Source: Desulfovibrio sp. Marseille-P6017
GTDB taxonomy: Bacteria > Bacillota_A > Clostridia > Peptostreptococcales > Peptostreptococcaceae
Direction: 5' to 3'
Assembly (NCBI GenBank): GCA_900604495.1
Contig: UWOR01000008.1
Location: forward strand, 1 to 64,000
DNA: 64,000 bases
Part shown: positions 1-8,729 of the stretch, piece by piece
Numbering within the stretch: position 1 is the stretch's first letter
How the letters are laid out: each line of letters begins with the position of its first letter
Notes under the pieces: model-generated
Told to the model about the DNA's origin: nothing
Databases searched by the model: none
The model's input: the letters and a program-made list of their open reading frames with translations, nothing else
Program-made: the position numbers and the translations under genes

Positions 1-660
1 ACTAAATATCCCATGTAGTAGCATACATATAGATGTATCCTTTAATTTTATCTTTGCAATACCTAGTAAACTCCCCATAATTAAACCTTTTGTAGTACTT
101 ATCATTATTGAATCTACTACATAACCAGGGCTGTGTGTTACTTGCATATACTGTTTTATTATATCTATATATCCTACTTGATATAATGCATAAATTACGG
201 TAATACAGATAAAAACTATTAATGTATTTTTTGTGTAATTACTTAAATAATTCCATATGTATTCTCTAAACAATAATTCTTCAAAAATAGGAATAATAAT
301 TATAGATAAAATTAATATCCCTATATTATAAATGTCATATTCATCATTAAAGTATATAGACAAAAATAAACAAATTAAAAATATAGTTCCTATAATTATA
401 CGAATTTGTTTACTTTGATTATTGAGCATATTAATAATCTTTATTCTTGATGGATTGAATTTTTCATTATCTTTAAATATTAGAACAAAAAATGTACCAA
501 CAATTAAAAATGATATTATACTTGTAATAATTAAGTTAATTAGAGATAAATTAAGCTGACTAAGTAGAATAAACTTTATGCTTATTCTAGCTAATTGGAC
601 TACAAATATAATAAAAATGGAATCCAATATATACTCTTTATAATTTGCTCTAGATTTCAA
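1..660 (-). CDS. CPBP (CAAX/Abi) intramembrane protease, C-terminus beyond window
   Basis: The reverse strand is open from a TTG at 660 to the window edge (220 residues seen). The TTG is preceded by AGGTGA at a good distance. The protein is almost entirely hydrophobic, with several membrane segments. Residues 127-132 read EELLFR, the hallmark glutamate-arginine motif of the CPBP family, and a histidine at 216 (LLHGIF) fits the last metal-binding motif. The second motif, normally aromatic-xxx-His, reads YALYQ at 157-161, so a usual ligand appears to be glutamine. CPBP members cleave prenylated or bacteriocin-like peptides or act in self-immunity; the substrate here is unknown. Family assignment is solid, catalytic competence is not. 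Confidence 0.8.
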   Translation of the reverse strand, partial: MKSRANYKEYILDSIFIIFVVQLARISIKFILLSQLNLSLINLIITSIISFLIVGTFFVLIFKDNEKFNPSRIKIINMLNNQSKQIRIIIGTIFLICLFLSIYFNDEYDIYNIGILILSIIIIPIFEELLFREYIWNYLSNYTKNTLIVFICITVIYALYQVGYIDIIKQYMQVTHSPGYVVDSIMISTTKGLIMGSLLGIAKIKLKDTSICMLLHGIFS

Positions 661-804
661 TTTAAATCACCTACATATATTCTTCTTTTTTTATTTATAT
701 TCACAGTATAACTGAGTATTAATATTTTGTAAAATTTTATTATTAAAAGAAGATTTATAGAAATTATTTATATTATTATCACTAAGTAAATGAAAGGAGA
801 ATTA

Positions 805-1020
805 ATGAAAAATAAATTCATTTTTAAATCTTTACTGTGTATCTTCACTGTAATATCAATTTTAAGTTTAGGATTTTTTAATTTTTATATGTCAAGTTAT
901 TATAATAATGAATCTATTGGATTATCATACCAAATACCTCCATGTTCGTTATTTTTTATAATTCTTTTAGTTATATTTATACAGCTTACTTTAGCATTTA
1001 AATTTATGAAAAATAAATAA
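805..1020 (+). CDS. small two-helix membrane protein, unknown function
   Basis: A 71-residue protein with two hydrophobic segments (about residues 7-27 and 45-64) joined by a short polar loop. The start at 805 is chosen because AAAGGAG lies just upstream; the in-frame ATG at 790 would place that site inside the gene. It is divergent from the CPBP protease gene and ends in a terminator. I recognise no family. Its size and location beside a CPBP protease would fit an accessory or immunity-type peptide, but that is only a guess. Confidence 0.55.
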   Translation: MKNKFIFKSLLCIFTVISILSLGFFNFYMSSYYNNESIGLSYQIPPCSLFFIILLVIFIQLTLAFKFMKNK

Positions 1021-1060
1021 AAGCACCTTAAATATTCAATCTAAGGCGCTTTTATTTATT
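1012..1060. terminator. bidirectional rho-independent terminator
   Basis: Inverted repeat with 19-nt arms (1012-1030 and 1042-1060), one mismatch and an 11-nt loop. It is flanked by A-rich sequence on the left and T-rich sequence on the right, so it can serve both converging genes. The GC-containing core is AAGCACCTTA. Confidence 0.8.
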
Positions 1061-1370
1061 AATCATAAAATCCGTTTAACACTCTACATATAGTAGCTTT
1101 GCTCCAACTAGTTTGTTTAGCTATTTCTCTATAACTCAATCCATCCTCTCTTAGTTTTTTTATATTACTTATATCTAAATCCCTAATTTGCTTTTCTTTT
1201 GGTTTTAATCCCCCTCTATTTGACTTTAACTCTTCAATCTCTAATTTTAAATTATCTATTTCTAATTGTTTTTTTTGCAATTTTTTCTCATAATTTTTTC
1301 TCATTTCATTAAATTCTTTTATATAATTTATCTTCCAATCCTCTTCAGTCTTTAATTTGAATATCCCCAT
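1059..1370 (-). CDS. coiled-coil protein with C-terminal resolvase-like helix-turn-helix
   Basis: 103 residues. Residues about 15-55 are highly charged and heptad-like (predicted coiled coil). Residues about 70-100 form a helix-turn-helix of the Hin/resolvase type: an IKKLREDGLSYREIAKQ helix, a turn at TSWSK, then ATICRVLNG. No catalytic recombinase domain is present, so this is a small DNA-binding protein, perhaps a dimer through the coiled coil. The target is unknown. It is a single gene facing a shared terminator. Confidence 0.6.
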   Translation of the reverse strand: MGIFKLKTEEDWKINYIKEFNEMRKNYEKKLQKKQLEIDNLKLEIEELKSNRGGLKPKEKQIRDLDISNIKKLREDGLSYREIAKQTSWSKATICRVLNGFYD

Positions 1371-1637
1371 ATTTTAACCTCCTTACAATTATATTTTTAT
1401 CAATATATTGAATAGTTTCTTTATTTAACATCAAAATCCTTGTAATTATCTACAAATATTTAATACTTTTTTATTTTATATTTCATGTATTTATAATTTT
1501 TATTATCAAATTAAAATATTTTTTCTCATATATATACAATATTTTATAAATATATTTATTTGAACTTAAATCACAAATTTTTAAAATATATATATTATGA
1601 ATTAGACAGACTTTTGTATCTCAAGGAGGACTTTTCT

Positions 1638-2255
1638 ATGAACTATATGACAGCTCTTTTACTTTCTATATCTGCTAATTTAGATACACTAGCTGTGTGT
1701 GTTTCTTATGGAATAAAGAAAGTAAAGGTAAATATTATAGCATCCTTGTTAATAAGTTTTATAACATCTTTAGGAACATTTATATCAATGTTTTTAGGAA
1801 AAGTTATAACTAATTTTATCTCGCCTAAGATTGTAACTATAATCGGAGGATTGCTTCTACTAATTTTAGGATTAAAAGTAATATTTGACTTTATAAAAAA
1901 ATATAAAAAAAATCAGATCAAAAATTTATTAAGAAGTAAGAAAGTAAGTTATTCAGAAATTTTAGATAATCCAGTTAAAGCTGATACCGACAACTCTGGT
2001 GATATTGATTTAAGAGAGTGTATTTCATTATCAATAGCACTATCTTTAAATAACCTAAGCGTTGGTATAGCTGCAAGCATTGCTGGTATTAGTATTTTAC
2101 TTAATACCTTATTTACTTTTATTTTCACATTAGTAAGTATTTATCTAGGATTTTTTATAGGACGTAAATATGCATCTAGATTTGTTGGTGAATACTCTGA
2201 CTTAGTAAGTGGTTTACTAATCGCGCTATTAGGTATTTATCAAATATTTTTCTAA
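1638..2255 (+). CDS. ytaF: sporulation membrane protein YtaF
   Basis: 205 residues. The start is the ATG at 1638 behind AAGGAGG; the longer frame from 1560 would overrun this site. It belongs to the YtaF/MntP-like membrane family: two repeats of three helices, the first beginning LLLSISANLDTLAVCVSYG and the second SLSIALSLNNLSVGIAAS. Between them lies an acidic loop around residues 115-130 (DTDNSGDIDL) that resembles an EF-hand-type calcium loop, a known YtaF trait. YtaF is made during sporulation; its transported ion is not established. It stands alone and ends at a strong terminator. Confidence 0.85.
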   Translation: MNYMTALLLSISANLDTLAVCVSYGIKKVKVNIIASLLISFITSLGTFISMFLGKVITNFISPKIVTIIGGLLLLILGLKVIFDFIKKYKKNQIKNLLRSKKVSYSEILDNPVKADTDNSGDIDLRECISLSIALSLNNLSVGIAASIAGISILLNTLFTFIFTLVSIYLGFFIGRKYASRFVGEYSDLVSGLLIALLGIYQIFF

Positions 2256-2269
2256 TATTACTTAATAAT

Positions 2270-2301
2270 AAAAAGCGAACCTTATTTAAAGTTCGCTTTT
2301 T
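2270..2301. terminator. bidirectional terminator
   Basis: Perfect 11-bp stem AAAAAGCGAAC / GTTCGCTTTTT with a 10-nt loop, lying between the converging YtaF and YitT-type genes. A- and T-runs lie on both sides. Confidence 0.9.
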
Positions 2302-2909
2302 ATCATTATATTTGATTTACTATTTTTTACATAACTATATATACAATCTATTATATTACCACTTATTGCAACTGCAATTAAGGAGTAAAGTATTTTATCT
2401 ATTGGCATATATGATAGTGATAATAACAAAATAGCACAATCACCTAACATATATACTCTACCTATATTTAAAGATGTATTCTTAGAAATAACTAATGCTA
2501 AAGCATCATCACCTCCAGCTGCACATCCGGTCGTGACTATTAAACCTGCTCCTATACCTACACTCAATCCTGCAAATATTGTTGATACAAGCATATTTGT
2601 ATGAGGTAATATAGGTCCTATAGACTCAAATATATCATACAAAATAGAAAAACTAATTGATGCAAATATAGAATACATTAAGAACTTCTTCCCAAAATAT
2701 TTATATCCTATTAATAAAAGTGATAGATCTATTATTATATTTGCTACATCTGGTTGAATATTATATAAATTCTTTAACAGTAGTAAAATACCTAACACTC
2801 CACCTTCTGTTATATTATTTAAATAATAAAAATTATAAACTCCAAATGCAAGTATTGCTGAGCCTAAGATTATTAGTAATATTCTTTCTAATTCTTGCCG
2901 CCTGGCCAT
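2286..2909 (-). CDS. YitT family membrane protein (short form)
   Basis: About 207 residues with five or six hydrophobic segments and the YitT features NNITEGGVLGILLLL near the N-terminus and GAGLIVTTGCAAGGDDALA in the middle. The usual C-terminal cytoplasmic DUF2179 domain is absent, giving a protein some 80 residues shorter than typical YitT. I prefer the ATG at 2909 because AAGGA then lies 10 nt upstream; the ATG at 2918 sits almost on top of it. The function of the family is not established; an integral membrane transport role is likely. Confidence 0.8.
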   Translation of the reverse strand: MARRQELERILLIILGSAILAFGVYNFYYLNNITEGGVLGILLLLKNLYNIQPDVANIIIDLSLLLIGYKYFGKKFLMYSIFASISFSILYDIFESIGPILPHTNMLVSTIFAGLSVGIGAGLIVTTGCAAGGDDALALVISKNTSLNIGRVYMLGDCAILLLSLSYMPIDKILYSLIAVAISGNIIDCIYSYVKNSKSNIMIKSEL

Positions 2910-2938
2910 TATTCCCATATCCTTTCTTATTAATTTAA

Positions 2939-3313
2939 TATAATTATATAGAATAAAATAGCCTTTGTATACATCACTTTCCTAAACTTAAAATTATATT
3001 AAAATGTTCCATTTTTTTCAAGTGTTTTTATTAAGTTTTTTCATTTATTTTATGTCACATTCTATATATTAGTAATTTCAATACTTTAACCATAATGTAA
3101 ATTTTACAATGTTTACATTAGCTACCTTTTAGTTTAGTAGTATTAAATTTAAGTTTATATTAATTTTTTATTTGTTTACTTATACTATTCTAAAATTTAT
3201 CGTTAATATAATGATATTATAATACTATTTATAGTTATAATATAAATAGTATTAATTAATCTAATATGATATTATAAATTAGTTAAAATAAATTGACATG
3301 AGAGGTAATTAAG
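2939..3313. other. long AT-rich leader region of the DEAD-box gene with two inverted repeats
   Basis: 375 bp without a gene. It contains TAATGTAAA / TTTACATTA (3093-3101 and 3112-3120) and a perfect 13-bp dyad AATACTATTTATA / TATAAATAGTATT (3221-3233 and 3241-3253). Long 5' leaders are common for cold-inducible DEAD-box helicase genes, so part of this may be transcribed leader RNA. I found no recognisable riboswitch. Confidence 0.4.
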
Positions 3314-4417
3314 ATGAAATTTAAAGATTTAGGAATTAAGGATGATATAATAAATATTTTAAATAAAAATGGTATAAATACTCCTACTCCTATACAGGAA
3401 GAAAGTATACCATATATAAAAAATGGTAACGATGTAATTGCTCAAGCTCAAACTGGAACAGGAAAAACATTAGCTTTTCTACTACCTATATTTGAAAATA
3501 TATCTACTAATTTAAATACAACTCAAGTTCTAATATTATCGCCTACAAGAGAACTTGCTATACAGATAAGTGAAGAAGCAAATAAATTAAATGAAGCAAA
3601 AAATATAAATATACTTGCTGCTTACGGCGGAAAAGATATTGGATCTCAAATAAATAAATTAAAGAAGAATATCCATTTAATTATAGCTACACCAGGAAGA
3701 CTTTTAGATCATTTAGATAGGGGTACTATTGACTTAAGTAATATTAAAACATTTGTATTGGATGAAGCTGACCAAATGCTCTTAATGGGATTCAAAAATG
3801 AAGTCGAAGCTATACTTGCTAAGACATCTAAAAATCGTCAAACTTTATGCTTCTCTGCTACAATGAATTCTCAAGTTAAGAAATTAGCTTATAGATATAT
3901 GATTAATCCTATAGAGATTTCTGTTAAGAAAACCGAGATAACTCTTGATAGTATAAAGCAAGAAGTTGTAGAAACTACAGATAGATGGAAGCAGGAATCT
4001 TTGTTTAAAGTTTTAAATGAAGATAATCCATTTATGGCAATAATTTTCTGTAGAACTAAAAGAAGAGTGGATGCATTAGAGGAAGCTATGGCTAGAAATG
4101 GATACAACTGTGCTAAGCTACATAGTGATATACAACAGTCAAAGCGTGAAAGAATTATGAAGTCTTTTAGAAATGCAGATATACAATATTTAATAGCTAC
4201 AGACGTTGCTTCTAGAGGACTTGACATTAGTGGTGTTGATAATATATATAATTATGATATACCTGAAAGTGCAGCTGATTATGTTCATCGTATAGGTAGA
4301 ACTGGTAGAGCTGGCAAGGGTGGTTATACTTGTATGTTTATAGATCCTAAGAATCTAAAAACTCTTGAAGAAATTGAAGAAACTATAAAATTTAAGATCC
4401 CTAGAAGAGAACTATAA
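3314..4417 (+). CDS. DEAD-box ATP-dependent RNA helicase
   Basis: 367 residues comprising just the two RecA-like helicase domains. Motifs in order: Q motif (PTPIQ, 24-28), motif I AQTGTGKT (45-52), PTREL (77-81), TPGR (126-129), DEAD (150-153), SAT (181-183), and the C-terminal HRIGRTGRAG (325-334). The C-terminal basic or RNA-binding extension found in CshA/DeaD-type helicases is missing, as in the short clostridial DEAD-box proteins. It unwinds RNA in ribosome assembly or mRNA turnover, often cold-related. Single gene with its own terminator. Confidence 0.93.
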   Translation: MKFKDLGIKDDIINILNKNGINTPTPIQEESIPYIKNGNDVIAQAQTGTGKTLAFLLPIFENISTNLNTTQVLILSPTRELAIQISEEANKLNEAKNINILAAYGGKDIGSQINKLKKNIHLIIATPGRLLDHLDRGTIDLSNIKTFVLDEADQMLLMGFKNEVEAILAKTSKNRQTLCFSATMNSQVKKLAYRYMINPIEISVKKTEITLDSIKQEVVETTDRWKQESLFKVLNEDNPFMAIIFCRTKRRVDALEEAMARNGYNCAKLHSDIQQSKRERIMKSFRNADIQYLIATDVASRGLDISGVDNIYNYDIPESAADYVHRIGRTGRAGKGGYTCMFIDPKNLKTLEEIEETIKFKIPRREL

Positions 4418-4428
4418 AAAGAATAATC

Positions 4429-4477
4429 AATAAAATAGAGGTAAATATCAAGTTTGATATCTACCTCTATTTTATTT
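4429..4477 (+). terminator. terminator after DEAD-box gene
   Basis: Long hairpin with arms around AATAAAATAGAGGTA and TACCTCTATTTTATT, with further pairing of ATATCA and TGATAT at the tip. It ends in T-rich sequence. Confidence 0.85.
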
Positions 4478-4506
4478 AACATAGTATTTCTTATTAAAGT
4501 AATAAC

Positions 4507-4809
4507 TTAGTTCAAATCAATAGATATTTCATTTATAACATTTACTGGGTTTTCTATTAAGAATCTTGGTTCTAATTCATAATATTCATAATCTATAAAC
4601 CTTTCTATTTCCTCTATCTCTTCTACACTTTTATCTATCGAAAATAAAATTGCATTTGAATTTCTTATATTTTCATCTGAAAGTTTATTTTTTATTTTAT
4701 TGCCCTTTTGAAGTTCACAGTGTATTAAACATCCTAGTTTTTCACCTGCTTCTGTAAGTGCTTTTACACTTTCTTCATCATCACATACTGCCACTATATT
4801 TAAAGCCAT
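4507..4809 (-). CDS. PTS fructose-type EIIB-like domain protein lacking the active-site cysteine
   Basis: 100 residues starting MALNIVAVCDDEE behind AAAGAGG. The fold pattern follows fructose-family EIIB: the MALNIVAV beta-strand, an helix around VKALTEAGEKLG, a second strand resembling the usual KVETQGS segment (IHCELQKG), then LSDENIRNSNAILFSIDKSV, matching the LTAEDIAAADVVIIAADK-type segment. True EIIB has Cys-Pro-Thr-Gly after the first strand; here the equivalent is CDDEES, so the phosphoryl-accepting cysteine and its P-loop are gone. No EIIA or EIIC lies nearby. It may be a regulatory or vestigial EIIB domain. Homology is inferred by eye. Confidence 0.5.
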   Translation of the reverse strand: MALNIVAVCDDEESVKALTEAGEKLGCLIHCELQKGNKIKNKLSDENIRNSNAILFSIDKSVEEIEEIERFIDYEYYELEPRFLIENPVNVINEISIDLN

Positions 4810-4894
4810 TCTGTTTACCTCTTTCTTTAATATATATTATATATACCATTATAACCTATACTTTATTAAATTAATTATTAATTTAATAAATAAA

Positions 4895-4944
4895 AAACAT
4901 AGACAAATTAATTAGATATTTACCCAGTTAATTTATCTATGTTT
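4895..4944 (-). terminator. terminator of the rbs operon
   Basis: Arms AAACATAGACAAATTAA (4895-4911) and TTAATTTATCTATGTTT (4928-4944) with one mismatch. The A-run to the left becomes the U-tract for minus-strand transcription leaving rbsB. Confidence 0.8.
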
Positions 4945-4953
4945 ACTTTTAAC

Positions 4954-5853
4954 TTAATTTTTAGTTATTAACTTTAACTCTACAGGTATAAAATCGTCTA
5001 CTCTCTCACCTTTTAATACCTTATCTATAGCATTTACAGCTGTTTCACCTATCAATAATGGCTGTTGAGCTACTGTAGCTGCCATACTGCCTTTATTAAC
5101 AGACTCTACTGCATCATCTGTTGCATCAAATCCAACTATAAGAACATCTTTCATTCCCATATCTTCTAATGCCTTTTGTGCCCCTAATGCCATTTCATCA
5201 TTTTGAGCAAATACAGCATCTATATCTGTCTTAGATTGAAGTATATTTTCCATTACTGTAAGGCCTTGAGTTCTATCAAAATCAGCTATTTGTTTAGCTA
5301 TTATCTTCATATTACTTTCTGATATTTTATCATCAAATCCTTGCCCTCTATCTCTAGCGGCCGATGAACCAGCAGTTCCTTCAAGTTCAACTATATTACC
5401 TTCTCCACCTAATTGATCTATCAAGTACTGCGCTGCCATAGCCCCTCCTACTGCGTTATCCGATGCAATATGAGTTACTACCTCTCCACCATTAGCTGCT
5501 CTATCCACGGTAACTACTGGTAAATCATAGTTGTTAGCTATCATAACTGATGCTACTGCTGAATCTGAGTCAACTGGATTTAAAAGAACAATATCTACGT
5601 TTTTTACTGTTAAATCTTCCATATTTGATACTTCTTTAGCTGGATCATTTTGAGAGTCTAAAACAACAACTTCATACCCCAGATCCATTGCTCTTTTCTC
5701 TATACCATTTTTTAAGTCTACAAAGAATGGATTATTTAAAGTCGATACTATAAATCCTATCTTTTTCACTCCACTTACTTCAGTTTTTTGACATCCAACT
5801 AAAGTCATGGCACTCATTATAACTGTTAATATTATAGAAAGAATCTTTTTCAT
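4954..5853 (-). CDS. rbsB: D-ribose ABC transporter substrate-binding lipoprotein RbsB
   Basis: 299 residues. An N-terminal lipoprotein signal ends in LVGC (Cys21), so it is anchored outside the membrane. The mature part is a periplasmic-binding type-I fold: KKIGFIVSTLNNPFFVDL, then NPVDSDSA (ribose-binding Asn-Pro-x-Asp region), RGQGFDDK and AQNDEMALGA. It captures ribose and delivers it to RbsC/RbsA. It is the last gene of the rbsK-D-A-C-B operon, 15 nt after rbsC. A substrate other than ribose within this family is possible, but the linked rbsD and rbsK make ribose very likely. Confidence 0.93.
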   Translation of the reverse strand: MKKILSIILTVIMSAMTLVGCQKTEVSGVKKIGFIVSTLNNPFFVDLKNGIEKRAMDLGYEVVVLDSQNDPAKEVSNMEDLTVKNVDIVLLNPVDSDSAVASVMIANNYDLPVVTVDRAANGGEVVTHIASDNAVGGAMAAQYLIDQLGGEGNIVELEGTAGSSAARDRGQGFDDKISESNMKIIAKQIADFDRTQGLTVMENILQSKTDIDAVFAQNDEMALGAQKALEDMGMKDVLIVGFDATDDAVESVNKGSMAATVAQQPLLIGETAVNAIDKVLKGERVDDFIPVELKLITKN

Positions 5854-5868
5854 TTTAGATTTCCTTTC

Positions 5869-6837
5869 TTAATTGCTTTTTCTATCTAAAAGTACTGCTA
5901 ATAATATAACTGCACCTTTTACCATTGTTTGATAATATGATGATACGTCTAATATATTTAGAGCATTACTTAACACCCCTATTATTAGCGCACCTATTAT
6001 TGTTCCTGTTATTTTACCTTTACCACCATTTAGACTAGTACCGCCTAAAACTACTGCTGCTATAGCATCAAGTTCATATCCTGATCCAGCTGTTGGTTGA
6101 GCTGAATATAATCTAGAAGTTATTATTACACCTGCTACAGATGCTAGTATACCACTTATTGTATATACCCATATTTTTATCTTATCAGTATTAAGACCTG
6201 ATAATTTAGTAGCTTCTTCATTCGAACCTAATGCATATGTGTATCTACCCATTTTTGTATTATGAAGTATATAATAGCATACCATAAATACTACTATCAT
6301 TATCATAGCTGGAGTAGGTATTCCTAGAATTGTACCTCCACCTATTTTTCCAAATGACATAGCTAGTTCATTACTTCCTAATGTTATAGGATTTCCATTT
6401 GTATAAACTAATGTTAGACCTTTTAGAACTGTCATAGTAGCAAGTGTTGCTATAAATGGCTGCAATTTTCCTTTTGATATTATAAATCCATTTAAAAATC
6501 CTACTATTGAACCTACTAATAGTGCTGAAATTACTGATATAATTGCATTTTGTCCGGAAACTAAAAGACTAGCACACACTGCTCCACTTATACCTAGTAT
6601 AGATCCTACTGATAGATCTATTCCTCCTGTTAATATAACAAATGTCATACCTGCTGCTATTACAGCATTTACCGATGTTTGTCTAAGAATATTCATTATA
6701 TTCTTTGGACTTAAAAATGAAGGATTAAGTACTGATACTATAGCTATTAGTAACACTAATCCTAATAAACTTTTATATTTAACTAATAATTCTTTTACAT
6801 TTATATTTTTGCTTTCTGCTCTTGATGATATATCCAC
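5869..6837 (-). CDS. rbsC: ribose ABC transporter permease RbsC
   Basis: 322 residues with eight or more hydrophobic segments and the typical permease stretches ILTGGIDLSVGSILG and AAVVLGGTSLNGGKGK. The start is taken as GTG at 6837, six bases after AAGGAGG; the longer frame from 6864 would begin inside rbsA ahead of this site. The rbsA stop codon almost touches the start, indicating translational coupling. It forms the membrane channel of the ribose importer with RbsA and RbsB. Confidence 0.92.
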   Translation of the reverse strand: MDISSRAESKNINVKELLVKYKSLLGLVLLIAIVSVLNPSFLSPKNIMNILRQTSVNAVIAAGMTFVILTGGIDLSVGSILGISGAVCASLLVSGQNAIISVISALLVGSIVGFLNGFIISKGKLQPFIATLATMTVLKGLTLVYTNGNPITLGSNELAMSFGKIGGGTILGIPTPAMIMIVVFMVCYYILHNTKMGRYTYALGSNEEATKLSGLNTDKIKIWVYTISGILASVAGVIITSRLYSAQPTAGSGYELDAIAAVVLGGTSLNGGKGKITGTIIGALIIGVLSNALNILDVSSYYQTMVKGAVILLAVLLDRKSN

Positions 6838-6838
6838 T

Positions 6839-8329
6839 TTATGCCTCCTTAGCTTCAACTGCACATTTTAATATTGATTCTTGAGTTGCAGATTGTATAT
6901 CAAATTCTCCTGTTATTCTACCTTGGCTTAGAACAAGTATTCTATCGCTTAGTCCTAATATTTCTGGCATCTCAGAAGATATCATTATCACTGCTTTCCC
7001 TTGACTCTTAAATTCATTTATAAGATCATATATCTCTTTCTTAGCTCCTACATCTACTCCACGAGTAGGTTCATCAAGTATAAGAACATCAGGATGAGTC
7101 ATAAGCGCCTTAGCTATTGCTATTTTTTGCTGATTTCCTCCACTTAAGTTTTTTATTAATTGATTCTCACTTGGAGTTTTTATTCTCATTCTTCCTATAT
7201 AATCATTAACTCTTTCAAGTTCTTTTTTCTTATCAATTCTAAATAATGTTGACATTCTATTTAAAGATGATATAGCCATATTTTCTCTTACTGATAAATC
7301 TAATATTAATCCATCACCTTTTCTATCTTCAGATACATATGCTATTCTATTTCTTAATCCATCTTTTGCAGACTTATTATTTATTTCTTTATTTTTCATA
7401 TATATTTTTCCATTAGTTTTTTTTAAGTGACCATATATAGTTTTTGCTAATTCCGTTCTTCCTGCCCCCATAAGACCTGATATTCCTAAAATCTCCCCAG
7501 CCTTAACCTCAAATGATATATTTTCTATATATTCATTGCAAAGATTTTCAACCTTAAGTACTGTATCCCCTTTTTTAGTCTCTAATCTTGGAAATTGATC
7601 TGTAAGCTTTCTACCTACCATCATTTCTATCATTTTATCTTCGTCTAAATTATCTAAGTCCTCTGTTCCAACAAACTTCCCATCTCTTAAGACAGTTATA
7701 TAATCACAAATTTCAAATATTTCTTTTAATCTGTGTGATATATATACTAATGCTTTGCCTTCTTTTTTTAATTCATTTATTACATTAAATAAACTTTTAG
7801 TCTCTTTATCTGTAAGAGCATCTGTTGGTTCATCCATTATTATAATCTTGGCATCTAATGATAATGCTTTAGCTATTTCTACCATCTGTTGTTCTGCTAT
7901 ACTTAGATTTCCTACTAACTCTCTTGAACTAATAGTCATATTTAACTTACTAAGTAGTTCATCAGCATCACTATAAAGTTTTTTAAAATCAACTCCAAAA
8001 CCTTTTTGAGGTTCACGACCTAAGAATATGTTTTCTCCTATACTTAAATCTGGTAATAAATTAAGTTCTTGATGTATTATAGCTATTCCCTTTTCTCCTG
8101 CATCTTTTGGGCCTTTTATATCAGTTTCTTCACCTTTATAAAAAATTTGACCACCATCTTTTTTATATACACCACTTAATATTTTCATAAGTGTCGATTT
8201 TCCTGCTCCATTTTCCCCCATAAGAGCCATTACCTTACCTTCATAAAGCTCTAAATTTACTCCATCTAATGCTTTTACACCTGGGAACTGCTTAACTATG
8301 TCTTTCATTTGTAAAATAGGGTTTTTCAT
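6839..8329 (-). CDS. rbsA: ribose ABC transporter ATP-binding protein RbsA
   Basis: 496 residues made of two fused ATPase domains, the normal RbsA architecture and length. Domain 1 has Walker A GENGAGKST (38-46), signature LSIAEQQMVE and Walker B IIIMDEPTDAL. Domain 2 has the degenerate P-loop GLMGAGRTEL, signature LSGGNQQKIAIAKAL and VLILDEPTRGVD. The weak second P-loop is normal for sugar ABC ATPases of this family. The ATG follows the rbsD stop codon directly. Confidence 0.95.
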   Translation of the reverse strand: MKNPILQMKDIVKQFPGVKALDGVNLELYEGKVMALMGENGAGKSTLMKILSGVYKKDGGQIFYKGEETDIKGPKDAGEKGIAIIHQELNLLPDLSIGENIFLGREPQKGFGVDFKKLYSDADELLSKLNMTISSRELVGNLSIAEQQMVEIAKALSLDAKIIIMDEPTDALTDKETKSLFNVINELKKEGKALVYISHRLKEIFEICDYITVLRDGKFVGTEDLDNLDEDKMIEMMVGRKLTDQFPRLETKKGDTVLKVENLCNEYIENISFEVKAGEILGISGLMGAGRTELAKTIYGHLKKTNGKIYMKNKEINNKSAKDGLRNRIAYVSEDRKGDGLILDLSVRENMAISSLNRMSTLFRIDKKKELERVNDYIGRMRIKTPSENQLIKNLSGGNQQKIAIAKALMTHPDVLILDEPTRGVDVGAKKEIYDLINEFKSQGKAVIMISSEMPEILGLSDRILVLSQGRITGEFDIQSATQESILKCAVEAKEA

Positions 8330-8725
8330 TTAAAATACAACTCCTGATTTTAATATTATATTGGCATATGGAGTACATTCTCCAGTTCTTACTACTGCCT
8401 TACTTTCTTTAGTAATTTTTTTAAATTCTTCATGGCTAACCATTATAATTTTTATATTTTCAAACCTTTTTAATATTTCATTATATATATAACTATTTTT
8501 TTGAACTATCTCTTCAGCTATTATAATTTCTTCTACACATAATTCTTCTAAAACCGTATCTAATGTTTCTATGAATGATGGTACTCCATACTTAAGAGCT
8601 AGGTCTATTCTTTTTACACCGTCTGGTATAGGTAATCCACAATCACCTATAGTTAAACTATCTGTATGACCCATTTTTGATATAGTATATGAAACTTCAC
8701 TATTTATAAGTTTAGTTTTTCTCAT
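8330..8725 (-). CDS. rbsD: D-ribose pyranase RbsD
   Basis: 131 residues, the family's usual size. It shows the conserved N-terminal part [20 protein letters not shown], containing the catalytic histidine (H20 region), and the C-terminal [20 protein letters not shown]. It interconverts pyranose and furanose forms of ribose so that RbsK gets its substrate. Lies 4 nt after rbsK and abuts rbsA. Confidence 0.95.
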   Translation of the reverse strand: MRKTKLINSEVSYTISKMGHTDSLTIGDCGLPIPDGVKRIDLALKYGVPSFIETLDTVLEELCVEEIIIAEEIVQKNSYIYNEILKRFENIKIIMVSHEEFKKITKESKAVVRTGECTPYANIILKSGVVF

Positions 8726-8729
8726 CCTT

